A DNA stretch of 64,000 nt from Globodera rostochiensis (Eukaryota; Nematoda; Chromadorea; Rhabditida; Heteroderidae). Under the pieces are notes generated by a model. That model was not told the origin of the DNA and did no database searches. It worked only from the letters and a program-made list of their open reading frames with translations. Both the position numbers and the translations under genes were made by a program. Below are positions 40,771 through 49,870 of this stretch, piece after piece (the first letter of the stretch is position 1; each line of letters opens with the position of its first letter). Location: NCBI GenBank assembly GCA_018350325.1, contig JAEVLN010000001.1, positions 1,787,501 to 1,851,500 on the forward strand, written 5' to 3'.

Positions 40771-41458
40771 TCAGAGCGTAGTTTGCCATTGGACATTTTG
40801 GCGATCAACGTTGGCATTGATTACAGGGTGCCGCCCTTGCGACCAATTGGCCGTTCTCATTTGTCTTACTTCGGCCAAGTTGTCCCTCATTTCGGCCAAG
40901 TTGTCCCTCATTTCGGCCAAGTTGTCCGTCATTTTGGCCAAGTTGTCCACCATTTCCTCCATGATTTTCTTCAATTCGGTCTGCATCGCAACTCTAGCAT
41001 CACGGAGTGTCTTGTAGATGACGGCTAACCAAGCCACGAACGCTGCCAAAAAAGCCACAACTGCACACACCAAAAACGTTTCTTGAAAGCTGAACGACAT
41101 TTTGTCCCGCAGGCGCTCAATCATCTAAAAACTTTTGAAATTTCAGTTTGCTTCTGGGGTCGCCGAGAAGTTTTTGAAATTTTGACTCAATTTGTTTGTA
41201 AGGGATTTACAAGCAAAACATTTGCGAAACCTTTTGCCGCGCGTCATCAGACAGCGGCGCTGCATCGGTGGGAACAAAGAGTGTGCAGAACAAAATCACG
41301 CCCCAGGCGTTTTTGACAATGAAACGAGCCCAGAAGGCATAAAACGAGTGCACACAGCGGATCAGCGGTGGCGGATGCTTCCGGACGGCAGAGGAAGGAA
41401 GCGAGCGCAGGGACAGACTGCGCGAGGAGGCGGACGGCTCATCTGAATAAATTGGCAT
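40771..41458 (-). CDS. Chimeric gene A: ptr exon 1 joined to a TM/coiled-coil exon
   Basis: Exon 1 (41231-41458, 76 codons) is nearly identical to exon 1 of the ptr gene from [16 protein letters not shown] through [11 protein letters not shown], then switches to FVPTDAAPLSDDARQK. Exon 2 (40771-41124) follows in phase 0 after a short intron and encodes a hydrophobic segment (VCAVVAFLAAFVAWLAVIY), then a coiled coil with repeated DNLAEMR heptads, then HPVINANVD and the stop. Total 193 residues. Both exons are open and the donor GTTTCG and acceptor TTTTTAG are shared with its paralogue at 48782-49584. It is predicted to be a two-pass or signal-anchored membrane protein; function unknown. Confidence 0.68.
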
Positions 41459-41469
41459 TTTTTTGTAAA

Positions 41470-41690
41470 TCTTTGATAGGGAGTGCCGATTGTCTGATCA
41501 GTGGTTCCCGAATGTCTGATCAGTTCCCGAATGTTTCTGATCAGTGGTTCAGGTTCCTGAATGTCTGAGATCAGTGGTTCCCGAATGTCTGATCAAGTGG
41601 TTCCCGTATGTTTCTGATCAGTGGTTCCCGAATGTTTGATCAGTGGTTCCCGAATGTCTGATCAGTGGTTTCCGAATGTCTGAAGTTTAA
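41470..41690. repeat. CTGATCAGTGGTTCCCGAATG repeats upstream of chimeric gene A
   Basis: About eight units of TGATCAGTGGTTCCCGAATG-like sequence, the reverse complement of the repeats upstream of the ptr gene. Confidence 0.8.
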
Positions 41691-41727
41691 ATTTTGTGCG
41701 CGACTTGCCTGAGGCACTTAATAATGA

Positions 41728-42134
41728 CAGAACGAACACGCCGAACGGATGGCCAAGACCTTGCGCGTTGAAAAAGTGCTCCTGGGAAAGCAAAAAACAA
41801 AGTTTTTGTGCCAGGGAATGTAATCGAATGCCGTGTTTCCGGGCATTTTTGGTTCCGGCATCCCGGATTCCCGACATTTTTTCGGGAACCGAAATTCCTC
41901 GCTTGACATTTTTTGTTGGCATTTGTTCCTGGTGTGTGGACGCATCTTTGCCCCAAATTATCTGATCATTTGTACAAAATAATCATGGATTTTTGAATTA
42001 TTTTTCATTGGAAATGATCTGATCATTTTAATGACGGAATTGATCACCCTCAATTTTATTTTCACACCTGGGTGGCCAATTTCTGCCGGGAACGGGCGCC
42101 GTACGGCGTGTAGCCGGTGATGTCGTTTTTCTGG
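41728..42134 (-). pseudogene. ptr fragment: exon 2 and start of exon 3
   Basis: 42068-42134 is a copy of ptr exon 2 with the same 67-nt length ([17 protein letters not shown]), and 41728-41781 copies the start of exon 3 ([18 protein letters not shown]), after which homology stops. The intervening sequence resembles ptr intron 2. No exon 1 lies upstream of it; exon 1 appears instead on the far side as part of chimeric gene A, as expected at a tandem-duplication junction. Confidence 0.8.
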
Positions 42135-42210
42135 CTAAAATAAGTTATTAAAATTTAATTTGAAATTTAATTAAAATAATTAAACATATTTTTATTGAGA
42201 TGCTTAAAAT

Positions 42211-43074
42211 TAGAGATCGGACGGTACGGGAAAGTACCGACGCTTTTTCGGTACTTTTCGGTACTCAGGCATCGGTACTTTCCCGAAAAGTACCGACCGA
42301 ACCTTTTCGGAAAGTACCGATGGTTTTTGGTACCGGTACTTTTTCGGTACTTTACCGAAAAGTACCGACCGAAAAAATCTGAGTACCGAAGGTACCGACC
42401 GAACAAAATTTGAGTACCGAAAAAAGTACCGAATGGAAAAATTGGTAATATATTTGAATTTTTCAACCGTTAGTCAAAATATTACGTGGCTCAGTGGTTC
42501 CATTTTAGTTATCGAAAGTGGACAAGTTTTCTTAATAAAATCGTAAGAATTTTCATTTTGTTCTCTCGGCGACGCCTTCGGCTAGAGCTGTTCGAGAGTC
42601 TCGGTCTCGAACCGAGAATTTCTCGGTTTTGATTCCTCCATTCCCAAAAATACCGTATTTTTAAATGGTTGAAAAAATCTCTTAACAAATTGAGTCAAAA
42701 ATTTGAATTTTTCTCGGCGGCGCCTACGGCACCGCCGACTCCCACCTCCCCGCCCCCAGCAGAAGTTTTCAAAACAACTTGAATTTTTGAAAAAGGTCGA
42801 AATGCTGATTTTCTTGAACCGCAATCTCCCAATACTCAATTATAAATATAAGAAAGCAAGATTTCCAAAATAAACGATTTTTTGTTGAAAATTAATTATA
42901 AAAAATTTTGGTACCGAAAACCGAAAAAGTACCGACAATTTTTTTCGGTACTTTTCGGTACCGGTACTTTTTCGGTACTTTACCGAAAAGTACCGACCGA
43001 ACCTTTTTGGACTTTTTCGGTACTTTTCGGTACCGGTACTTTTTGTACCGACCGACCCTTCTGGCCGGTCTCTA
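42211..43074. mobile_element. 864-bp hAT-like element with GGTACCGAAAAGTACCGA words
   Basis: It starts TAGAGATCGGAC and ends GGCCGGTCTCTA. CTTAAAAT is directly duplicated at 42203-42210 and 43075-43082. The matching intron of the ptr gene has one uninterrupted copy of the site (complement at 35228-35235), i.e. the empty site. Both ends are filled with the self-complementary words GGTACTTTTCGGTACC and AAAGTACCGACCGA. The middle (42480-42880) is AT-rich with a TCTCGGTCTCGAACCGAGA palindrome. No transposase frame seen. Confidence 0.88.
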
Positions 43075-43409
43075 CTTAAAATCACTTTTTTGAAATTTGA
43101 TCTGATCAAATCTCCCCCTTACCCGCCCCAAAAAGTGATCAGCAATGAAGAACTGATCCGAGTCCAGCCCTGATCGGATCACGATTAGATGATCATAGTT
43201 ACTATTATAGAATAGACGCTGATCGGACCACGATCAGAGTACTTATTGTAAGGGTGTTTTCGGTTGGCATTTCTCATTCTATTCACTCCTGAACACGAAC
43301 TGCTGGACTTTACCCCGGGTAATTTGATCACATTTATCCATTTCTACAATGTCCCCGTCCCCATTCCATTGATCCTGTTCCCCTTAAAGCGATCAGTCTT
43401 CATTACGGA

Positions 43410-43538
43410 AAACTGCTCACAATTGTTCCATTTGTTCAATCAACTATTCAAATGGCGTCTTCGCGTCGCGTTTGACAGATCGCCTGGACGGGAACAGCTT
43501 TTCAGCGTCAAATTGATCTCGAACGACAACAATGCCTG
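43410..43538 (-). pseudogene. ptr-like fragment (copy 1)
   Basis: Matches the exon at 50749-50951 of the second ptr-like copy, but an internal block is missing between the words GATCGCC and CGGGAACAGC. The same internal deletion is present in the copy at 47806-47938. Confidence 0.75.
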
Positions 43539-43989
43539 GGGGGGGGGGAATTTGAATTTAATTTACAAATTTGCCACATTTTTTGATTTGATAGAAAAAG
43601 TCGACCACAAATCTATGAAAAAAACATTGAAATAATCGCTAATATTGCAGGGGAAGGATAAAATAAGGGAGTAGATGAGTGGTCTGATTAAAACATAATA
43701 ACGTGATCATTAAAACCGCTGATTTGCCCCGATTGCTAGATAGAATAATCAGATCAGCAGAGAGATTTGGATCTTTACAAATTTACACAACAAATGTTTC
43801 AGATCATATTCAAAAAGTGATCAATGCCTGCGCAACTCACCCACCGATGCAACAGTGCCAACTGTTCAGTTAAAGTCTCAATAAATTTTTTAAAAAGGGC
43901 ACCAATTAAAAGCGTCTATGACTTTTACATTAGATGCTTTGAACTTTAAAATCATTTATACACCATGGGAAAAAACAGCATTTATCTTC

Positions 43990-44322
43990 AGATTGGGTCT
44001 GGATCATTTTGTAGTGCAACGGTTTGCGATATTGTTGCAGTCGGAATGCGTATTTGTCGTTGTCCCTGAGCAATGTCTGAATGCCGTCCACCAAACATTT
44101 GCGTTTCTCCCGACTCCGGCATTTGCCCTCTTCCGATGCGCCTTCGGTAAATGTCCAGGGCGTCAATTGCTTCCAAATGTCTCAGTGCCGTTTCGGTGAA
44201 TTGCTTAAGGCAAAGCGATGGGAATTAATTTGAATTTATTTATTTGTGGACACAAATATTTCCAAAATCTGTTACCTTCAACCGTTTGTCCATATGCTTC
44301 AGCATTTGGTCCAGAACATCGC
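43990..44322 (-). pseudogene. BAG-1 fragment, copy A (frameshifted BAG domain)
   Basis: The exon ending at 44322 encodes DVLDQMLKHMDKRLK and the next exon QFTETALRHLEAIDALDIY, the first helices of a BAG domain (Hsp70 nucleotide-exchange factor). The expected continuation (KRKCLVDGIQTLLRDNDKY) is present, but only in another frame: two bases are missing after DIY. An almost identical copy with the same lesion lies at 52285. The ubiquitin-like half is absent in this copy. Confidence 0.78.
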
Positions 44323-44639
44323 CTATAATAATGTTCAAAATGAATAAAATCGAGGTGAGAAAAAATTCTTTAATTTTCCCTAAGGACATCCAAAATTGTA
44401 ATTTTGGTTAGGATTCGGAGTCAAGATGGCCTGATTTTGGCTCTCAGAATTGGAGTTTGATCATTAAACGAACGAGTCTTTGGGCGCGCAAATTTTTACG
44501 GTTTTCAGAGACGCCTGCCTACCCAACACAGTCAGTCGGTGCTCTAACAACAAAAAAAAACCCTGCATGACTTATTTTTAACAAAAAAAATGCCGTGCCA
44601 TTTTTTTCAGACAAAATTATCATTTACCGACCAAGGGCG

Positions 44640-44875
44640 GAGTCAGGAAATTTTTTCGGGGGGGGGGGGCGATCCAAAAGTCGATTCTTAGGGGTGTATT
44701 TTTTGAAAAATCAAAAAAAGTCGATTCTTAGGGGTGTATTTTGGTCCAAAAATTTCAAAATTTTGAAAAACAAAAAGGTCCCCCCTTTGGTTTTTTTTTC
44801 TCTCAAAAAATTTTTCGAGGGGGGGGGGGGGGCCGGGCGCCACGAGCCCCCCCCCCCCCTAACTCCGACTGCGTC
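44640..44875. repeat. Poly-G/poly-C flanked repeat, possible DNA transposon remnant
   Basis: GGGCGGAGTCAGGAAATTTT plus a long G run at the left and a long C run followed by CTAACTCCGACTG at the right are roughly inverted. A 40-bp phrase (AAGTCGATTCTTAGGGGTGT) is duplicated in between. No clean target duplication. Confidence 0.5.
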
Positions 44876-45281
44876 GTTGTTGTCCATTTTGCAGTTGGGT
44901 GGGTAATGAATGAAGAAGCACACTCACTTGTCACATTGTTAGCAGCATTTGCGTGGCCGCCCGTTGTTGTCGCTGTCGCCGACGACGATGTTGCTTCAGC
45001 GGCAGAAGCAGCAGCAGCAGCGGCCCTCTGTCGATGCTCCTCCACCACCGGGTAGAAGTACGGATGGTCCATCGCCTCCCTGGCGGTCAGCCGATCCTGG
45101 TGGTCGTAACACAACAGTTTGTCCAAAAAGTCAATTGCCTCCGCTGTCACCAAATGCTGATTTTCGGTGTGCACAAAGCGATCCCACCTCTTCCGGGAAT
45201 GTCTGTAAAAAATTTTGTGGATCAAGAATAATAAAATAGAAAAAACGAGAGTAAGAATAAATCAATTATTACAACAAATAC

Positions 45282-45362
45282 TAGAGACCGACCTGGATTT
45301 TTCTGGATCCAGGAATCCAATTAATGAAATCCGATCCAGGATTTTCAAAATGTCGGTCTCTA
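45282..45362. mobile_element. 81-bp hAT-like MITE
   Basis: Perfect termini TAGAGACCGAC and GTCGGTCTCTA; ACAAATAC is duplicated at 45274-45281 and 45363-45370. The core has CTGGATCC-centred dyad symmetry. It sits between exons of the CK2 alpha copy. Confidence 0.9.
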
Positions 45363-45868
45363 ACAAATACCACGCAAAGAGTTTCACTTCCCAACCCGGA
45401 CTGACCGAAAATCTGCATTTTCGGTTACGGTTAAACAGAGAAGTTTTCAGAATCAACACCACCACCAACCCTAACGAAGCATTAAAATAGAAAAAATTTC
45501 CGACCTTCCCAATATGTCGTTGAAGCGCGGGTCCAGCTCAATCTGGTACTTGTCAATGTATTCAAAAAGCTCATCGGTGCCCAACACTTTGGCAATGCGA
45601 ACCAACTAAAAGATTATGACAAATTAACCATTTTTGTTTTGTTTGTTTGTGTTGTTTCTGAACTAACCTGGTCATAATTGTCGTGTCCGTGAAAGAAGGG
45701 CTCTTTTCGGAAAATCATTGATGCAAACATACAGCCAAGCGACCACATGTCCAACGAGTAGTCATAGCACTGTGCCAAGAACAAAGGAATGAATACGAAA
45801 CGCGAAGCAATTGGTGCTAAAATTTATTCAACCCCAAAAAAGCTATTGGATTCGTGGTCCGTCCCCAA

Positions 45869-45930
45869 CAGGGATGGACGTGATCGAAAAAAAACCCGTG
45901 ATCATGGACCCCCAAAAACGTCCATCCCTA
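45869..45930. mobile_element. 62-bp MITE with empty site in the paralogous copy
   Basis: CAGGGATGGACGT at the left and ACGTCCATCCCTA at the right are inverted repeats; GTCCCCAA is duplicated at 45861-45868 and 45931-45938. The CK2 alpha copy B has the uninterrupted sequence GTCCGTCCCCAACTTG at about 53639-53652. Confidence 0.9.
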
Positions 45931-46925
45931 GTCCCCAACTTGAAACCGAACTGAACTCGAGATTGCGCATAAAACAATTTTAACCAAATCCATTTTTAGA
46001 GCTTCTCCGCTTCAACCTCTCCATAAAAAACTCTTTAAATTTTCAAGCCTTTAGCTGCCCCCCCTTTTTTTGGCGTTTTACTGGACAAATTCCAGCGCAA
46101 AAAACGGTTTTTTTTTAATCGGTAGAACAACCTGATAGTCCACCAACAGTTCGGGCCCTTTGAAGTACCGGGACGCCACGCGCACATTGTACTCTTGCCG
46201 TGGATGATAAAACTCGGCCAAGCCCCAGTCGATCAGTCGCAGTTGACGCTGCTCATGGTCAATCATCACGTTGTGCGGCTTCACGTCCCGGTGCGTGATG
46301 CCCATGGAATGGCAGTACTCCAACGCCTTGAACAACTCGTACAACTGGTACAATTGCTGAAATTTTAAAAAAAAGGTTCACTTTTGTGGAGTCCGAAGTA
46401 TCGGTAAATGCATAAAAGGTTGGGTTGAAAACCAAGACTTTTTTGTTGCTGTTTAAAAACATTTTTTGTCCAAAAAATGAAATGAAAAAAAACCTTAAAG
46501 TCCGTGTTGTTCACATATTCAAAGACGAGTGCCGGTGTTCTGGACACCGGGTCTCTGACCACGTCCCGCAAGCCGATCACATTGATTCCGCCCCGTAATT
46601 CTCCAGAATTTTGATCTCCCGTTTGATTTTCTTCTTCTTCACTGGCTGAAATAAGAAAAAAATCGGAATTACCGGCAAAAAAAATTCAAAAAAAAATTTG
46701 GCACCTTGAGTCTTTTTGCAGGCAACATGACGCTCTCAAACACTTCGGAGTATTTGCCTCTGCCCAATTTGCGCACTAATTCAACCTTAAGACCGAAAGA
46801 AATTTAATGAATTTAGAAGAAAAAAAAATTAACTGAAGGATTTGATGGCACTCGTAGTCCCAATATTAACGAGGTCAGTTAACATTTATATCGGCATACA
46901 CCCGGGCACGGCTGGGTCTTGGCAT

Positions 46926-47565
46926 TCCAGTGTACAAATAATGGTGATCAGTCGAGAGTAAACGTTTTAGCGATTTGAACAATATTCTCTGCAAAAAAGA
47001 AAACGGTGCTTTTCGTTTATATAACCCCCGCACCAAATCCATCTGGGGGTTTTGAGGGGTGCTGATCTCGAATATGGATATCAGTTTTTGTCAACTACAC
47101 CCCACAAAAATTCACTCACGCCTTTGCCGTTGAAATAAAAATCACCCAATTTTGCGAAGTGTGTTAATTATTTAAAAAATACATAAAACCAAACACTTTT
47201 TGAAAAATCATAGACAAAATGATGTTTGGAAAAAGCTGATTCATCTTCGGGAGGACCCTCCCCCACCCCAGCTGTGATGTTTTCATTAGTTGGTGAGCGT
47301 GTCCTATAGGAAACCGAAAAGCAACAAGAAGCAATTTACATACTAAAGCTATGGGTGCCTCGAAAAATGTTCTAAAAAGTACATTACGCCAATGATTTTT
47401 TTGAGTACTTTTGAATACTTCAGTCTTCAATTTGCAGACGAATAAATGTATTAAAGAAGGAATGGCACGGCACGTACAGTGCTTGTAAAATACTTCAAGA
47501 ATGTAGATAAAAAATAGGCATTCCATAGGCCGGGGAGTGTGAAAATTTTGGATTTTCTAGGCAAA
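46926..47565. repeat. Non-coding part of the segmental duplication (pairs with 54899-55565)
   Basis: Continues the CK2 alpha duplicate: shared landmarks include CCCCCGCACCAAATCCATCT, a T-rich stretch and CATAGGCCGGGGA. Open frames on the minus strand (YILEVFYKHCTC) are shared by both copies and have a weaker relative at 40580-40710, but no function is apparent. Confidence 0.7.
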
Positions 47566-47805
47566 TGATACTTTTTGATAGAGTTTGGGAACAAAACGAA
47601 CCCTGGAACAAAACGGTGGGAACAAAACGATACCCACTCATGTCCCTGCCCCCATTGCTTCATCCGTTCCCCTCCAAGCGATCAGTCTTCATCCCCCTAG
47701 GCATTCTCCCCTCCCAATCCGCCCCTTTTCCCAGGGCCCTCCGGGGAGAAAAATCAAAACCTAAGGGGGGGGGGGCACAGTGCTCCTCCCTCACTATTAT
47801 TACGG

Positions 47806-47938
47806 AAAACTGCTCACAACTGTTCCATTTGCTCGATCAACTCATTCAAATGGCGTCTTCGCGTCACGTTTGACAGAGCGCCAGGACGGGAACAGCTTCT
47901 TCAGCGTCAAATTAATCTCGAACGTCAGCAATGCCTCG
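47806..47938 (-). pseudogene. ptr-like fragment (copy 2)
   Basis: Same content and same internal deletion as 43410-43538. The duplicated block continues right to about 48478 and matches 43540-43980, including AATCGCTAATATTGCAGGGG. Confidence 0.75.
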
Positions 47939-48781
47939 CGGGGGGGGGGGGGATTTTACTTTTCAAATTTGCCACTTTTTTTGATTTGATAGAAAAAGTC
48001 GACCACAATCTGTGAAAAAAACATTGAAATAATCGCTAATATTGCAGGGGAAGGATAAAATAAGGGAGTTGATGAGTGGTCTGTTTGAAACATAATAATC
48101 TGATCATTAAAACATTTAGAGAAATGTCATCAAAAAGTTGTTGTACATAAGAGATCTGATCAGTAGTGATCAGTCGCTTCAAAAAGGTTGGACCCAAGGA
48201 CAACTGATTTGACCCTATTGTTAGATGAATGATCAGATCAGCAGAGAGAGTTGGATCTTTACAAATTTACACAACAAATGTTTCAGATCATATTCAAAAA
48301 GTGATCAGTGCCTGCGCAACTCACCCACCGATGCAGTAGTGCCAATTGTTCAGTTAAAGTCTCAATAAATTTTTTAAAAAGGGCACCAATTGAAAAGTCG
48401 TCATTAAAAGCGATTATTACTTTTACATTAGATGCTTTGAATTTTAAAATCATTTATACAAAATGGGAAAAAACAGCAGATTCGTTTTACTTTCCTCCCC
48501 CCCCCCCTTCCCCACAATTTTATGCGTTTTAGGCAATATTTTTTATGTCATTGTACATATAAACAAAATGCTCTGTAAAATTTGGGATGTTATAATAAAT
48601 GTCTCTTTACTCGTCCGATCCGAACATCCATTAAAGTGAAATAAATAATTGCGTCAAACGAACGACGGTCAAAAATGTTCCTTTCCTTTCTCCTGCGGCT
48701 GTTCTTAGCCCGCGCCATTTTGATTGCCCAGGTTTTCGCCATTTTGAACGCCAAGGTTCGCGGCATTCGGAACGTCGCCAT

Positions 48782-49584
48782 TCAGAGCGTTGTGGAATTG
48801 GACATTTTGGTGAACAACGTTGCATTGATTGCAAGGTCCTCATTTTGGTGACCAACGTCGGCATTGATTACAGGGTTCCCATTTTGGTGACCAACGTTGG
48901 CATTGATTACAGGGTCCCCATTTTGGTGACCAACGTTGGCATTGATTACAGGGTGCCGTTGCGCATTCTGTCCTGCTCTCCCATTCGCCATCATATGTTT
49001 GAGTTCGGACAAGGTGGTGTTCATGGCATCCAATTTCGTCTCCACTTTCGTGTTCATGGCATCCACTTTCGTGTTCATGGCATCCAATTTCGTCTCCACT
49101 TTCGTCTCCACTTTCTTTAAATCGGTCCCCATCGCTTCGCGAGAATCGCGAACCTCTTTATATATAAAGGCGATCCACGCAACCAGCGCTGCCACCATCG
49201 CCACCACTGCAAACACCAAAAACCAAGTTTGAGAGGCGAACGTCACTTTGTCCTCCATATGCTCAATCGTCTAAAAACTTTTGAAATTTCAGCTTGCTTC
49301 TGGGGGCACCGAGAAAATTTTGACTCAATTTGTAAGGGATTTCAAGAAAAAATTTGCGAAACCTTTTTTAACTCGTCCTCAGACATCGGGGCAGCACCGG
49401 CGGGGACGAAAAGAATGCAGAACAAAATGACGCCCCAGGCGTTTTTGACAATGAAGCGGGCCCAGAAGGCATAAAACGAGTGCACACAGCGGATCAGCGG
49501 CGGCGGATGCTTCCGGACGGCGGAGGAAGGAAATGAGCGCAGGGACAGACTGCGCGAGGAGCCGGACGGCTCATCTGAATACAT
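48782..49584 (-). CDS. Chimeric gene B: ptr exon 1 joined to a TM/coiled-coil exon
   Basis: Exon 1 (49363-49584, 74 codons) copies ptr exon 1 ([17 protein letters not shown] to NAWGVILFC) and then reads ILFVPAGAAPMSEDELKK. Exon 2 (48782-49270) follows in phase 0: TIEHMEDKVTFASQTW, a TM segment (FAVVAMVAALVAWIAFIY), a coiled coil of KLDAMNTKV heptad-like repeats, then three copies of PVINANVGHQNG and a stop. Total 236 residues. It is the paralogue of chimeric gene A; the coiled-coil repeats differ, but the TM, the VINANV motif and the splice sites are shared. Both frames are open over more than 190 codons after divergence, which argues for coding constraint. Function unknown. Confidence 0.68.
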
Positions 49585-49740
49585 TTGGCATTTTTGTAAA
49601 TCTTTGAAAGGGAGTGCCATCAGTGGTTCCCAACCCAAATGTCTGATCAGCGGTTCCCAAATGTCTGATCAGTGGTTCCCAACCCAATGTCTGATCAGTA
49701 AGCTCAAATTTTGTGCGCGACTTGCCTGAGGCGCTAAATG

Positions 49741-49795
49741 ACAGAACGAACACGCCGAACGGATGGCCAAGGCCTTGCGCGTTGAAAAAATGTTC
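49741..49795 (-). pseudogene. ptr exon 3 fragment next to chimeric gene B
   Basis: Encodes [19 protein letters not shown] after a normal acceptor (CTTTTCCAG), then loses homology, as in the fragment at 41728. Confidence 0.75.
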
Positions 49796-49870
49796 CTGGA
49801 AAAGCAAAAAAACAAAGTTTTTGTGCCAGGGAATGCATCCGGTCCGGCATCACGATGGCATGGCACCTAC

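Larger units (their letters stand above)
44940..46925 (-). pseudogene. Casein kinase II alpha subunit, copy A (broken)
   Basis: Exons clearly encode CK2 alpha: the start [67 protein letters not shown] with [40 protein letters not shown] and [19 protein letters not shown]. Breaks: exon 1 has two stops (after INVN and after PR); a 20-nt deletion removes the segment before LVRKLG; an 18-nt in-frame deletion removes the ATP-binding lysine region (KVVIKI in copy B); and one base is lost after [11 protein letters not shown]. The ~10 residues normally before the MYE(L/I)(L/F)KAL helix are missing in both copies. A functional gene must lie elsewhere if the protein is made. Confidence 0.88.
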
